Of a stretch of 64,000 nucleotides of DNA, positions 1 through 9,594 are shown piece after piece. Position numbers and translations under genes: made by a program. Below the pieces are notes generated by a model, which was not told the DNA's origin, did no database searches, and saw only the letters and a program-made list of their open reading frames with translations. Numbering within the stretch: position 1 is the first letter of the stretch; every line of letters starts with the position of its first letter. The DNA comes from Treponema sp. J25 (GTDB taxonomy: Bacteria; Spirochaetota; Spirochaetia; Treponematales; Breznakiellaceae): assembly GCF_004343725.1 (NCBI RefSeq), contig NZ_PTQW01000013.1, positions 143,909-207,908 on the forward strand, read 5' to 3'.

Positions 1-1138
1 TCCGACAGAAAGCTTCAGGATCTATAGATTCTAACCAGGCGAGCTGTTTTATAAGGTTTTCCCGGGTCGCAATATCGTTGGGACCACTACGGAAATACTC
101 CCGGGTAAGGATAGGAAAGTGGTTCCCTTGTCGGCCAATGGTCATTTTGGCCATCTGGCGGACTGTGTCAAATTCAGTGTCTATAGCGCGAATATCGACT
201 GCCACATCGGCTCCCGCTGCCCGGACCTTTTCTTCCAGGGTGTGCACATCTGCTTCGGCCTGGGAGTATTCTTTCATAAACTCCGATAATTCCCGGTCCG
301 ATTTGGCAATACTTTTAAGCAGTTCTTGAATATCGGTAAAGATTCGTTTTTGTGCTTCTGAATATGTAGAAAACACATTAGCTAATCCCGGTACGGGGGC
401 ATGGTCGCATAGCTGTTGGCATCGCTGAAGGAGGGTCTGTTCTAAGCGGGACCGTTCATCACTTTTGGCCCGCAGTAACCCCAGGGCTGCATCTCGCTTA
501 CCTACTGCCTTGTCCAAAAGCTGTTTTAGCCGTAGTTGTTCATTGGTTTTGGCCACCCGTACTTCGTCGGTGGTAGAATTTTTTATGACCCCCGTACCGA
601 TAGCTTTGAACCATTCATCAAGATAGTAAATGGGTTGGCCCCACTCATTGTTAAGAAGAATTTTCCCAAACAAGTCCCGGTCTTCAGGGGTAAGAAAGGT
701 GGGATGTAAAATACCGTACCGTAAAAGAAATTGTTTGGCCAGGGGGAGCTTACCGGGAGTTCGCCGAGCGATCCCTGAAAGGAAGTCCCAGTAGGCGGTC
801 ACAATTTGTTGACGGTATACTCCCCGGTCCTTTGGGTCTTTGGTGGTTAGGTATTTTTGTAAAATGGTGTGGAGCCGTTGGGCCTTATCGCCTTCGCCGG
901 AAAGGGCCTGCTTGTAGTATTCCGGGTCATTAAGGATAGGGTTGGGGGCTGCTTCGTATTGCCTGGTGATTTCTGGAAAGCTTTGCTGGGTTAAATCAAC
1001 CTGATCTGCTTCCCCTGCTTCAATTTCTTCTTCCCCAAAAAGGGATTTAAAGTCCGGTGTTCCCGAAGACTTTTGAGGGGTAGAATTGTTTAGATTGAGG
1101 ATATTAGCAAGTTCTGGATCCAGATCTCCTTCAAACAT
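1..1138 (-). CDS. conserved protein of unknown function, 3' end outside window
   Basis: An open frame on the minus strand begins at the ATG at 1138 and runs off the left edge, giving at least 379 residues with no stop. The start reads MFEGDLDPELANIL. There is no signal peptide or membrane segment, so the protein is probably cytoplasmic. Residues 1-70 are acidic and low in complexity. A globular helical part follows, and from about residue 190 the sequence is rich in charged heptad-like stretches that suggest a coiled coil. I do not recognise a named family; it resembles the long spirochaete proteins of unknown function. A TTG two codons upstream is an alternative start, and neither start has a clear ribosome site. 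It lies 29 bases downstream of the tRNA gene on the same strand and may be co-transcribed with it. Confidence 0.75.
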   Translation of the reverse strand, partial: MFEGDLDPELANILNLNNSTPQKSSGTPDFKSLFGEEEIEAGEADQVDLTQQSFPEITRQYEAAPNPILNDPEYYKQALSGEGDKAQRLHTILQKYLTTKDPKDRGVYRQQIVTAYWDFLSGIARRTPGKLPLAKQFLLRYGILHPTFLTPEDRDLFGKILLNNEWGQPIYYLDEWFKAIGTGVIKNSTTDEVRVAKTNEQLRLKQLLDKAVGKRDAALGLLRAKSDERSRLEQTLLQRCQQLCDHAPVPGLANVFSTYSEAQKRIFTDIQELLKSIAKSDRELSEFMKEYSQAEADVHTLEEKVRAAGADVAVDIRAIDTEFDTVRQMAKMTIGRQGNHFPILTREYFRSGPNDIATRENLIKQLAWLESIDPEAFCR

Positions 1139-1167
1139 GGCATACAACTTGTTTAATTTTTTGATGA

Positions 1168-1241
1168 TGGAGGTGAGGGGAATTGAACCCCTGACCTTTT
1201 GAATGCCATTCAAACGCTCTAGCCAACTGAGCTACACCCCC
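1168..1241 (-). tRNA. tRNA-Ala (anticodon GGC)
   Basis: Read on the minus strand, this 74-base segment folds as a cloverleaf. The acceptor stem GGGGGTG pairs with CACCTCC with one G-U pair. The D arm contains AGCTCAGTTGGCTAGAGC, the anticodon stem TTTGA/TCAAA encloses the loop ATGGCAT with anticodon GGC, and the T arm carries GGTTCAATTCC. The 3' CCA is not encoded: the discriminator A is followed by TCA. It decodes GCC and GCU alanine codons. Confidence 0.96.
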
Positions 1242-1330
1242 ATATGGTTACTTCAAAAGGATATATGCACTATACTTAAAACAAACCGAGATGTCAAGGT
1301 AACAAGAGAAATAATGGGGGTATTCGTGGG

Positions 1331-2170
1331 ATGATTGTGAGTGTGAGCAGGAGAACCGATATTCCCCGTTTTTATTGGGATGATTTTATCAAGGCCCTTG
1401 AGCGAGGATGGGTTGAGGTGACGAATCCCTTTAACCAGGCCCAGCGCCGGATTGTCTCCTTACAGCCCTCTGCGGTTGATGCCCTGGTTTTCTGGACCCG
1501 GGATCCTGAGCGGATCCTCGCTGATGCCCTCTGGCTCGAAAAAAGGGGCTTCTGGTTTTATGTGATGGTCACCATCACGGGGTACCCTTCGCTTCTGGAG
1601 CCGAACCAACCAAAAGAGGAGGCTTTGTTTTTTTCGCTGGAAAGGCTTTCTCAGTTGCTGGGAAAAGAGCGGATTATATGGCGCTATGATCCCGTTTTCC
1701 TTTCAAATATTACCAATTATCAGTTTCATCAAGACAATTTTTCTCGTCTTTGTATGGTAATGGGCAATCTGGTGCAGCGAGTAGTTATTAGTTTGTACGA
1801 TCCCTACAAAAAAGCGCAGAAACGGCTTCAACAATGTGAAGCAAAGGGGCTTGAGGTTTTTCCCCTCTATACTTCAGAGGGGGAAAACCCACAAGGGGAA
1901 CTACAGGAACTGTTGGGGTATTTTCGGGATTGTGCCGTAATGAATGGGCTTGATATTCGCAGTTGTGCTGAAGGTCCCTGGATGGAAGCGCTAGGAATAG
2001 GGCCAAACGCGTGTATTGATGGGGACCTCATAAAACGATTGGCTGGTTGCGAGGGAAAGGTTATAAAAAAAGATCCCTATCAGCGGCCGGGGTGTCGTTG
2101 TGTTTCCAGCGTAGATATCGGTCGCTATGGAACCTGTCAGGCCCGCTGTGTGTATTGTTATGCCTGGTAA
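1331..2170 (+). CDS. DUF1848 family protein
   Basis: This 279-residue protein starts MIVSVSRRTDIPRFY and matches the layout of the DUF1848 family: an N-terminal SRRTDIP motif, a VFWTRDP motif near residue 55, and a C-terminal cysteine cluster GCRC...GTCQARCVYCYAW at residues 254-279. The terminal CxxxCxxC-like spacing resembles the iron-sulfur motif of radical SAM and spore photoproduct lyase proteins, so the family is thought to bind an Fe-S cluster, but its reaction is not established. It probably forms a short transcription unit with the hydrolase gene 14 bases downstream. Confidence 0.85.
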   Translation: MIVSVSRRTDIPRFYWDDFIKALERGWVEVTNPFNQAQRRIVSLQPSAVDALVFWTRDPERILADALWLEKRGFWFYVMVTITGYPSLLEPNQPKEEALFFSLERLSQLLGKERIIWRYDPVFLSNITNYQFHQDNFSRLCMVMGNLVQRVVISLYDPYKKAQKRLQQCEAKGLEVFPLYTSEGENPQGELQELLGYFRDCAVMNGLDIRSCAEGPWMEALGIGPNACIDGDLIKRLAGCEGKVIKKDPYQRPGCRCVSSVDIGRYGTCQARCVYCYAW

Positions 2171-2184
2171 GAGGAGGATGGGTT

Positions 2185-3060
2185 ATGAAAATTCCCGCCG
2201 ATTGGCATCCCAGCAATCCCCGATTTCGGTCCTTCTATGGGTGGGACGAACAGGCAGGACGATGGGAACTTTCCCTGGTTCCTGTGGATGATGGCGATTT
2301 TGTGGCCTGTCATTATTTTACTGCTGCTCAGTCTGGAAAAGAACCAAAGGGAACCCTCTTTATTATCCATGGATATCTTGAACACACGGCCCTTCGCATG
2401 CCCCTCATTCTGGAAGCCCTCCGGGCAGGATGGGATGTGGTGGGGATGGATCTTTTGGGACATGGTTTTTCTACCGGGCCTGTGGCGGATATTGATTCAT
2501 TTAATCGATATGGAAGGGCCTTTCGTGAGGTTCTTCGTTTTCGGGAATGGAAAAAACCCTGGCGTTTTGCAGGACATTCAACGGGGTGTGCCACGGCTCT
2601 CCTCTGTATAAAAGAGATAGGCAATCCTTTTGAATGGGTCTTGCTTGAGGCGCCGGTGATTCGGACCTTTCTGTGGCAGCCCACAATGGTGGCAAAACGC
2701 TTACTCCGGGGCGCTATAAATACCTTACCCCGACGGCATGCAGGGATGGCCCGCAATAAGACCTTTTATCGCCTTTTGTTTAAGGATCCCCTGTATATCG
2801 GTGAGGCACCGGTGCATTGGTTTGATGCCCTTGAACAGTATGAGGCGGATAGCCGCAACTGGGGGAAAATAGGAGGTTATTTTTTAATTCTTCAAGGCAC
2901 AGCAGATACGGTGCTGGATTGGAATTATAACATTCGTTTCTTGCGCGATCACCTTCCGGAATCGGAAATTGTGTTGATTAAAGGAGGGCATCACCATTTG
3001 CTGCGAGATGAGGGGCCAGCAGGGAAAGAGGCCCGAGAGGCGGTTCGGCAACGCTGGTAG
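2185..3060 (+). CDS. alpha/beta hydrolase (lysophospholipase/monoglyceride lipase-like)
   Basis: This 291-residue cytosolic protein has an alpha/beta-hydrolase fold of the serine aminopeptidase/lysophospholipase type. The oxyanion region reads FIIHGYLEH (about 60-68), the nucleophile elbow is GHSTG (about 131-135, Ser in the middle), an Asp sits in LQGTADTVLDW (about 240) and the catalytic His is probably within GGHHHLL (about 268). The substrate is unknown; acyl glycerols or lysophospholipids are usual for the family. The ATG at 2185 was chosen because GAGGAGG lies at 2171-2177; an open frame extends further upstream inside the DUF1848 gene but has no ribosome site there. Confidence 0.85.
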   Translation: MKIPADWHPSNPRFRSFYGWDEQAGRWELSLVPVDDGDFVACHYFTAAQSGKEPKGTLFIIHGYLEHTALRMPLILEALRAGWDVVGMDLLGHGFSTGPVADIDSFNRYGRAFREVLRFREWKKPWRFAGHSTGCATALLCIKEIGNPFEWVLLEAPVIRTFLWQPTMVAKRLLRGAINTLPRRHAGMARNKTFYRLLFKDPLYIGEAPVHWFDALEQYEADSRNWGKIGGYFLILQGTADTVLDWNYNIRFLRDHLPESEIVLIKGGHHHLLRDEGPAGKEAREAVRQRW

Positions 3061-3085
3061 ATGAAGGGGCTTGCAGAAACAATTT

Positions 3086-3496
3086 TTATGTATTGTGTTG
3101 CTTCTCTGGTTTCAGGCCCGGGAGATCCCACTGCGGAGGTATTTTGGTAGGTCTTCCCTGGGAATCGACAAAAGCCCAGTGAACCCGGGCCTGGCAAATC
3201 AGGTCCTGTCCCCGATATATTTCCTGGGCCATTACACCGCTTACCGCTCCTTTTTTTTCTGGCCAGGAGATTATTGTAAGTTCGTCATCGAGGTAGGCGC
3301 TTTTTTTATAGTCAATTTCTATGCGGGCCACATACAGACCGTAGCCCGACTGAATTACTTCAAGGTAATTAAAACCTACTGCTCTAAGGTATTCATGGCG
3401 GGCATATTCCAGGTAGTTAAGATATACCGCGTTATTTACATGGCCATAGGCATCACATTCATAGGTCCGAACCCGGAGCGTACAGCTATGTTTCAT
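3086..3496 (-). CDS. acyl-CoA thioesterase, hotdog fold (YbgC/4-hydroxybenzoyl-CoA thioesterase type)
   Basis: This roughly 136-residue protein has the hallmark YECDAYGHVNNAVYLNYLEYAR block at residues 10-31, with the catalytic Asp of the YbgC/FcbC family followed by GHVNN. A Y-K-K-S-A-Y-L-D-D stretch follows near residue 65. Such enzymes hydrolyse acyl-CoA thioesters. I chose the ATG at 3496 because AGGA lies six bases before it; an ATG at 3520 adds eight residues but has no ribosome site. The gene converges with the hydrolase gene, the two stops being 25 bases apart. Confidence 0.85.
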   Translation of the reverse strand: MKHSCTLRVRTYECDAYGHVNNAVYLNYLEYARHEYLRAVGFNYLEVIQSGYGLYVARIEIDYKKSAYLDDELTIISWPEKKGAVSGVMAQEIYRGQDLICQARVHWAFVDSQGRPTKIPPQWDLPGLKPEKQHNT

Positions 3497-3660
3497 GGTC
3501 CTATTGTAAAAAGGTGGCATAAAATCATCAAGATGTTATTAAAAAGGGTATTGTCCCTTAGGGATGAATACTGTATATATATGCAGATTTGTTGAAATTA
3601 TATGTAATTTCTCACCCTTCTTTGGGAAAGGGGCAACGTGGAGTAAAAGGAGGATTTTTC

Positions 3661-5136
3661 ATGTGGGGAACGATTAGCGCCTTTGTGGTGTACTTAGGGG
3701 CCATGGTTGTTATTGGTGCCCTCTATGTGAAGCAAACGGGGAGTGTGTCGGATTTTTTCCTCGGCGGTCGACGCTTAGGGCCCTTTACGGCGGCTATCAG
3801 CGCAGAAGCCTCGGATATGTCGAGCTGGCTCCTGATGGGACTGCCTGGGGTGGCATATCTTTTTGGAATTCAAGAGGCCCTCTGGACGGCGGTAGGTTTG
3901 GCGGTAGGCACCTATCTTAACTGGCTTCTCGTGGCCCGGCGCCTGAGAAAATATACCTTTCATGCGGGGGATGCGATTACCATCCCCGAGTTTCTGAAGA
4001 ATCGGTATAAGGACGCTTCCCATGTTTTGCCGGTGGTTTCTGCTATTTTTATTTTGATCTTTTTCGGAATATATACCGCCAGTGGTTTTGTGGCGGTGGG
4101 AAAGCTCTTTAGTTCTGTTTTTGGTCTACCCTATATTCTTTCAGTTTTAATTGGGGTTCTTGTAATTCTGGCATACACCTTACTGGGTGGGTTCCTGGCG
4201 GTATGCAGTACCGATGTCGTTCAGGGGCTTCTTATGTTTTTTGCGTTAGTGATAGCTCCCATTGGAGCTACCCTAGCCTTGGGTGGCCCTGGGGTAGTGG
4301 CGGAACGTATAGCCACTTTGGGAGAAACCTATATGAACCCCTTCGTGGATCCTTCAGGGAAGCCCCTTTCACTGCTTGTCTTGCTTTCTACCCTTTCCTG
4401 GGGGCTTGGCTATTTTGGGATGCCCCATATTTTGGTGCGATTTATGGCGGTTCGCTCTGATAAAGATATGGTTATCTCTCGGCGGGTGGCCATGGTATGG
4501 GTTATCATTGCCATGGGTGCGGCTATTCTGGTGGGACTCGTAGGCCGGGTGTATGTGCAGCCGGTGTTAGAAGGTGCTAGCTCAGAAACGGTGTTTATTA
4601 AAATGATTAGTGGCCTCTTCCCCTCTTTTATTGCAGGGATTTTCCTTTGTGCCATTTTGGCAGCTACAATGAGCACCGCCGATTCTCAGCTTCTGGTTAC
4701 GGCTTCCGCCATTGCAAAGGATTTTTATCAACCCCTCTTAAGAAAAAATGCATCTGAGAAGGAAATCGTCTTAGTGAGCCGCCTTACTATTTTGATTGTT
4801 GCCCTCGTGGCCTTTTTTATGGCCCTTAATCCTAACTCAAGTATATTCCGCCTGGTAAGCTATGCCTGGGCAGGTTTTGGGGCGACCTTTGGTCCCATTA
4901 TGCTTTTTTCTCTTTTCTGGAAACGGACTACCCGGAATGGAGCCCTGGCGGGCCTTATTGTGGGGGGCCTTACGACGATTATCTGGAAACAACTTTCGGG
5001 GGGTATTTTTGATTTGTATGAGTTGCTTCCAGGTTTTATTATCGGAAGCTTGGCTATCCTTGTGGCCAGTCTGTTAGATAATCCTCCGAGCAAAGAAATT
5101 GAACAGGAATTCGAATTTGTTCACAGTACCAAATAA
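3661..5136 (+). CDS. putP: sodium/proline symporter (SSS family)
   Basis: This 491-residue polytopic membrane protein is a solute:sodium symporter of the PutP type, about the usual length. Typical segments are the first helix with YFLGGRR-like [11 protein letters not shown] (about 25-35), the [17 protein letters not shown] block of TM2 (about 46-62), and [12 protein letters not shown] (about 337-348), which contains the sodium-site serines and threonine. It would import proline with Na+. The ATG at 3661 has AAAGGAGG at about 3647-3654; the frame is open upstream but no better start exists. Its last codons overlap the start of the Nudix gene, suggesting co-transcription. Confidence 0.93.
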   Translation: MWGTISAFVVYLGAMVVIGALYVKQTGSVSDFFLGGRRLGPFTAAISAEASDMSSWLLMGLPGVAYLFGIQEALWTAVGLAVGTYLNWLLVARRLRKYTFHAGDAITIPEFLKNRYKDASHVLPVVSAIFILIFFGIYTASGFVAVGKLFSSVFGLPYILSVLIGVLVILAYTLLGGFLAVCSTDVVQGLLMFFALVIAPIGATLALGGPGVVAERIATLGETYMNPFVDPSGKPLSLLVLLSTLSWGLGYFGMPHILVRFMAVRSDKDMVISRRVAMVWVIIAMGAAILVGLVGRVYVQPVLEGASSETVFIKMISGLFPSFIAGIFLCAILAATMSTADSQLLVTASAIAKDFYQPLLRKNASEKEIVLVSRLTILIVALVAFFMALNPNSSIFRLVSYAWAGFGATFGPIMLFSLFWKRTTRNGALAGLIVGGLTTIIWKQLSGGIFDLYELLPGFIIGSLAILVASLLDNPPSKEIEQEFEFVHSTK

Positions 5137-5653
5137 ACTGTTTGAGTATTGCCCCCACTGTGGGAAATCCACTCCGGAGTTTAAGGGGGGACACTATGTT
5201 CTCTGCTCATCCTGTGGGTTTCAATATTTTCATAACGTAGCCACCGCAGTGGGGGCCCTGCTCATCATTGATAACAAGCTTTTGCTCCTGGAGCGGGCCC
5301 AGGAGCCCCGGGCAGGGAAACTTGCCCTGCCGGGGGGCTTTGTGGATCCCGGGGAATCTCTGGAAGAAGCACTGCGACGGGAATGTCAAGAAGAAGTAGG
5401 CCTTATCCTTGAAGAGGAACCCTTACAATTTGTGGCATCTTTCCCTAACCAGTACCTGTATAAAGAGGTGTGGTATAACACCTGCGATGTGTTTTTTCGG
5501 ATTTTTCTTAGCCGGGAAAAGATAGCCTCTCTTAAAGCAGACCCTGCTGAAGTCCGGAGTCTCCGCTGGATAGAGGTGGATAAGATTCCCGTAGAAGAGC
5601 TTGCCTTTGAATCTTCCCGGAAGGCGATAGAATATCTCAAGAAAGGGTGTTGA
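5117..5653 (+). CDS. Nudix hydrolase with N-terminal zinc ribbon
   Basis: The protein begins with a zinc ribbon (CPHCGK...CSSCGF, within the first 35 residues) followed by a Nudix domain. The Nudix box [17 protein letters not shown]...EEVGL matches the G-x5-E-x7-REUxEExGU signature. The layout is that of the YfcD/NudC-like group that cleaves nucleoside diphosphate derivatives; the substrate cannot be read from sequence. No ATG is available. TTG at 5117 has AGGA nine bases upstream; TTG at 5099, which also overlaps putP, is an alternative. The overlap with putP implies translational coupling. Confidence 0.85.
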   Translation: MFTVPNKLFEYCPHCGKSTPEFKGGHYVLCSSCGFQYFHNVATAVGALLIIDNKLLLLERAQEPRAGKLALPGGFVDPGESLEEALRRECQEEVGLILEEEPLQFVASFPNQYLYKEVWYNTCDVFFRIFLSREKIASLKADPAEVRSLRWIEVDKIPVEELAFESSRKAIEYLKKGC

Positions 5654-5678
5654 GGGTTCAAAAAAGCAGGTTTATACT
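5650..5678 (+). promoter_or_regulatory. sigma-70 promoter of the sugar-sensor/transport cluster
   Basis: TTGAGG at 5650-5655 and TATACT at 5673-5678 are separated by 17 bases. The -10 ends six bases before the GTG at 5685, so transcription would begin at or next to that start codon, predicting a leaderless mRNA. Confidence 0.6.
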
Positions 5679-5684
5679 AGCCCT

Positions 5685-6632
5685 GTGAAACGGCTTTTAA
5701 TTATTTCTTTATTTGTTTTTGGTTTTCTTTCGCTTCTCACCCTTTCATTTTCTATCAGTTTAATGTTGGGTCTGGGACTTCGAGATTCCCTTATCGATTC
5801 CCAGAACCCTCGGTATCATTTTTCGGTATACTTACCTGATGCGGAAAACTCTTTTTTTGCTTCTATCAAGAAAGGAATGGAAAAGGGGGCTGGCGAATAC
5901 CATGTGGCCATTTCGTATCATTCTATCAATCCCGTAAAGCTTGAACTGCAATATGCTTCTTATACCGGGGTAGATGGAATAATAGTGTGCCCTTATCTTG
6001 ATGATGCCTTTGCAAAAGCCCAGATCGAAAAAATTTCAAGCCGGGCTATCCCGGTGGTTTTGATTAATCACATGATTGCCCCTGATCAGCCCTGGCCCTA
6101 TGTAGGGCCAAACAGTTTTGATATGGGCAAAAAAATAGGCTCCCGCCTGAGAACGGTAGACGGCCCCCTGATACCAGCCATTGTGTATAGCGAGAAATCT
6201 CCGGGGATTTACGCGGAACGGGAATTGTTAGAGATGGGGCTTACCCTTGCGGTAGGGAATCGGCTCACTCATCCGGTGTACCGTTTGTATACTACCACAA
6301 ACCCCCTGGATGCGGAACGGATCGTGTATCGTTTAAGTCGGGAACATCCTTCCGTTAATATTCTCATATTTACGGATGCTCGGGATACGATAGCGGCTAC
6401 CCAGGCCCTGATAGACATGAATTTAGTGGGCAAAGTGCGAATTATTGGTTTTGGAGAAGAAGATGCGATTCTTGATTTTATTCAAAAAGGGGTCATAGAA
6501 GCTACGATAATAATCAATCCTGAAAAAATAGGATACGAAGCTATCCGTTCCCTTTATGAATTAAAAGCAGGGGGATATACCTCTACCTCGGTGGATACCG
6601 GGATAGAACTTGTTGGCGGAGTTCGTAAATGA
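5685..6632 (+). CDS. membrane-anchored periplasmic sugar-binding sensor protein (XylFII-like)
   Basis: The 315-residue protein has one N-terminal hydrophobic helix (about residues 3-28, no cleavage motif or lipobox) and then a type-1 periplasmic-binding-protein fold (FSVYLPDAENSFFASIKKGMEKGA...). It lacks its own transporter partner nearby in the usual sense but sits directly before a LytS-type kinase and a YesN-type regulator. The same order is known from the xylose-responsive XylFII-LytS/YesN system of Clostridium beijerinckii, where the binding protein presents the sugar to the kinase. That role here is inferred from gene order. The start is GTG at 5685 with no ribosome site; the promoter position suggests leaderless translation. 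It overlaps the kinase gene by four bases (ATGA). Confidence 0.82.
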   Translation: MKRLLIISLFVFGFLSLLTLSFSISLMLGLGLRDSLIDSQNPRYHFSVYLPDAENSFFASIKKGMEKGAGEYHVAISYHSINPVKLELQYASYTGVDGIIVCPYLDDAFAKAQIEKISSRAIPVVLINHMIAPDQPWPYVGPNSFDMGKKIGSRLRTVDGPLIPAIVYSEKSPGIYAERELLEMGLTLAVGNRLTHPVYRLYTTTNPLDAERIVYRLSREHPSVNILIFTDARDTIAATQALIDMNLVGKVRIIGFGEEDAILDFIQKGVIEATIIINPEKIGYEAIRSLYELKAGGYTSTSVDTGIELVGGVRK

Positions 6633-8119
6633 AAAAGGGAGTGGGTAATTCCTTTAGGGTTCAGATGGTTATCAGCGTTTTTGGTGTTTTTGCGCTTTTA
6701 GTGGTTTCTACTACCTATATTTTATTTTCTACTATTCGTATTCAGTCAATCATCGAAGAAAGTTTTGAAAAAGAACGGTACTTAAAATCAATCCAGGAGG
6801 CCCTACAAAAGTACCAGGGACCGCTTTTAGAATATTTATCCAGCAGGTCTTCCAATGCCTTAGCGCAGCATCTTATAGAATCGCAGAATCTTAAGGATCG
6901 CTTACCCGACAATTTCCCTATTCTGAAAGATCCGGGGGCTTTGCGAGAACGGGAATTATATATACTTATCCAATCATACCTGGAGCTTGCCGAAAAAGCG
7001 GTGGAATTAAAACGGGGAAGGAACATCGAAGCCTATATCACCCTGTATGATGAGTTATCAAATCTTCTCACCTATATTAATAATGAAATAGAACGAATTA
7101 ATTCTGAGCGTTTTAGAAATCAAATTGATCAGTTTGGGATTTACATAAATCATTCTCGCAATATTTTACAATGGAATTTGCTTTTTATTATTTGTATTTC
7201 ACTCTTTTCGATTTCTTTGTTGTTGCGATCGGTGGAAAAAATGACCGCCCCGATGGTGCACCTTTCTGCTATGGCCAGTGAGCTTTCATCAGGGAATTTT
7301 GCTATTGAAGATATCAAGATGAGTTCGATCCATGAGATAGACCGGGTGGTGGCTGCCTTTAACCAGATGAAACATGAAATTGGCCATTACATCGAAGAAA
7401 TTAAGTTGCAGGAAACGATAAAGCAGGAGTATTTACAGGAACGAATGCGGAACTTAAAAATGCAGGAACTCCTTCGCAGAATGGAAATTTATACCCTTCA
7501 ATCTCAGATGAATCCCCACTTTCTGTTTAATACCCTGAACACGGGGGTGCAGCTGGCTATTATCGAGGGAGCCGAACGGACCAGTGAATTTATGGAGAAT
7601 TTGGCGCTCCTGTTTCGTCATAACATTAAAAACAAGGAGAGTCTTGTTCCTTTACGCTATGAAATAGAGGGATTACAATATTATTTTTATATACTTAAAA
7701 TTCGTTTTTCTCATACGCTGCACCTGGTTCTTGATTACCCGGAAGATATTCTTGATGCCTATAAAGTGCCTGTTTCAATATTACAACCCTTGGTGGAAAA
7801 TAGCATAGTTCATGCCTTTAAGAGTAAGGAAGATCAAAAGGAAATTATTGTCCGGGTAGAAAAAGATGCGGATTATATAATCCTTAACGTGATTGATAAT
7901 GGGTGCGGTATGTCAGAGGATACCATCTATAAGCTTTTACATCCACTTCCAATCGAAGAATCTTCTACTCGTATTATGGGGCTTGAAAATGTTATCCAAC
8001 GTCTTCGTTTTTATTACCCTGAAGAACCGGAAGTTATTTCTATTAAAAGTAGTCCCGGAGAAGGTACCCATATCACCATAAAAATCCCGAGAGGAAAAGA
8101 GCCATGTATCGAGTATTAA
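6629..8119 (+). CDS. LytS/YesM-type sensor histidine kinase
   Basis: This 496-residue kinase has TM1 at about 11-32, a helical periplasmic part to about 184, TM2 at about 185-203, a HAMP domain (about 205-257), a coiled linker, and a His_kinase/HATPase module. The phospho-accepting His lies in QSQMNPHFLFNTLN (His near 297), the N box is PLVENSIVHAF (near 390) and the G box contains DNGCGMS (near 424). It probably detects the state of the preceding sugar-binding protein in the periplasm and phosphorylates the AraC-type regulator encoded next. The gene overlaps its upstream neighbour by ATGA and the downstream one by 16 bases, so the three are translated as a unit. Confidence 0.92.
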   Translation: MKKGVGNSFRVQMVISVFGVFALLVVSTTYILFSTIRIQSIIEESFEKERYLKSIQEALQKYQGPLLEYLSSRSSNALAQHLIESQNLKDRLPDNFPILKDPGALRERELYILIQSYLELAEKAVELKRGRNIEAYITLYDELSNLLTYINNEIERINSERFRNQIDQFGIYINHSRNILQWNLLFIICISLFSISLLLRSVEKMTAPMVHLSAMASELSSGNFAIEDIKMSSIHEIDRVVAAFNQMKHEIGHYIEEIKLQETIKQEYLQERMRNLKMQELLRRMEIYTLQSQMNPHFLFNTLNTGVQLAIIEGAERTSEFMENLALLFRHNIKNKESLVPLRYEIEGLQYYFYILKIRFSHTLHLVLDYPEDILDAYKVPVSILQPLVENSIVHAFKSKEDQKEIIVRVEKDADYIILNVIDNGCGMSEDTIYKLLHPLPIEESSTRIMGLENVIQRLRFYYPEEPEVISIKSSPGEGTHITIKIPRGKEPCIEY

Positions 8120-9582
8120 TTGTGGATGACGAGGAACCCGTCCTGGAAAGTTTTTCCATGCTGTTGGAAAAAGAGTCTCCTGCTTTTGCTGTAGCAGGAA
8201 AAGCCAGGACAGGATACGAAGCGCTTCGTCTTATCCATGAATTACGGCCTGATGTGGTTTTCATGGATATTAATATTCCAGGTATTGATGGGATTAAAGT
8301 AATTGAAGAAGTCCACCTGGTGGTGCCTGAAACGGTTTTTATTCTTTCTACGGCCTATGAACGTTTTGATCTTGCCCAGCGAGCTTTACCGTTGGGGGTT
8401 TTTGCATACCTTGTAAAACCGATTTCCAGAAAAATTTTTCAACAAACCCTTGATGCGGTAAGGCACCATCTGGAAAAGCGACAGAATCAAGGTATGCAAA
8501 AAAATATCAATCTCTTAGAACGCCAGTTTATGTCAGAAATAATCTGGAAACCCATGAAAGAAGAAGAATGGGAACATTATAAAGAGCTTTTTAGTCTGGT
8601 GTCGGAAAAGGGTTTTGTTGGTATTGTAGAAATTGAAAAGTCGGCTAATGAAATAGGTGAAAAGATAATTCAAAAATTATTAATCCACCATCGTTGTTTA
8701 TTTATTATTCAGACCCATCGACTTGTTTTTCTTGTGCCTGAGTCAGTAGATCTTGCTCTTTTTAAAAGGGAATTCATTCGAATTTTAGAAGAGCTTGAGG
8801 TAGATTCCCTTCTGATGTATGGGATCGGTAACGTATACTCGGGCCCAGAAATTTACAAATCCTGTGCCGAGGCTCTGGAAGAGATTCGAAAAAATAAAAA
8901 AAACAAAGATGTTTTCATGAAAGAAAGAATAAAATTTCTAGAGATTCGCAGAAAAATAGGTATTGCTCCTCTGGAAGAAATTCAAGGATTGGTTTCTGAT
9001 TTATGGGTAGAAATAAATTCTGCCTATCCTTTTGATGTGGCAAAAGCAAAAATAGCTTCGTTTTTTACTCTTCTTATTGATGATTGCAGCAGCGTTTTTA
9101 AAGGACAAGAAGATATAGTTGTTCCCTTTTTTCCTGTAGAAGAGATAATGAAGATTCAAGATGATAGGGAATGGTACCAATGGAGCGCCCTTTCGGTGCC
9201 AAAATTGTATCATTGTTTTTCTTTAAACCGTAAGGTACATTTTCCGCTTCCTTTAGTTAAGGCACTCAATTATATTAATGAGCATTTTACCGAGCCGCTC
9301 CAATTATCCTCTGTGGCAGAAGAAGTACAGGTTTCTCCTGCGTATTTAAGCCGTCTTTTTTCAGACTTTCTTCAATCTAATTTTGTGGATTATGTAACCC
9401 AGTTACGGATGGATCGGGCGGAAACACTTTTAAAAACCACTGCTTTAAGTATTAAAGAGATTGCTTTTCAGGTTGGTTATCAGGACCCTAATTATTTCAG
9501 TAAAATTTTTAAGAAAATCAAGGGTGTTTCACCGTCTACGTTTGGGAGGGAAGAGCAAGAAAACAAACAAAATGTGGAATGA
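8104..9582 (+). CDS. AraC-family response regulator (YesN-like)
   Basis: This 492-residue regulator has an N-terminal receiver domain (residues 1-120; acidic pair DDE near 8-10, phospho-acceptor Asp55 in FMDINIPG, Lys in YLVKPIS), a long middle region of unrecognised fold, and a C-terminal AraC/XylS DNA-binding domain (about 385-485) with two helix-turn-helix motifs, including AEEVQVSPAYLSRLF and IKEIAFQVGYQDPNYFSKIFKK. It should activate the downstream binding-protein and transport genes when phosphorylated by the LytS-type kinase; target sites are not known. The ATG at 8104 lies inside the kinase gene. Confidence 0.92.
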   Translation: MYRVLIVDDEEPVLESFSMLLEKESPAFAVAGKARTGYEALRLIHELRPDVVFMDINIPGIDGIKVIEEVHLVVPETVFILSTAYERFDLAQRALPLGVFAYLVKPISRKIFQQTLDAVRHHLEKRQNQGMQKNINLLERQFMSEIIWKPMKEEEWEHYKELFSLVSEKGFVGIVEIEKSANEIGEKIIQKLLIHHRCLFIIQTHRLVFLVPESVDLALFKREFIRILEELEVDSLLMYGIGNVYSGPEIYKSCAEALEEIRKNKKNKDVFMKERIKFLEIRRKIGIAPLEEIQGLVSDLWVEINSAYPFDVAKAKIASFFTLLIDDCSSVFKGQEDIVVPFFPVEEIMKIQDDREWYQWSALSVPKLYHCFSLNRKVHFPLPLVKALNYINEHFTEPLQLSSVAEEVQVSPAYLSRLFSDFLQSNFVDYVTQLRMDRAETLLKTTALSIKEIAFQVGYQDPNYFSKIFKKIKGVSPSTFGREEQENKQNVE

Positions 9583-9594
9583 AAGGAGGGGCAA

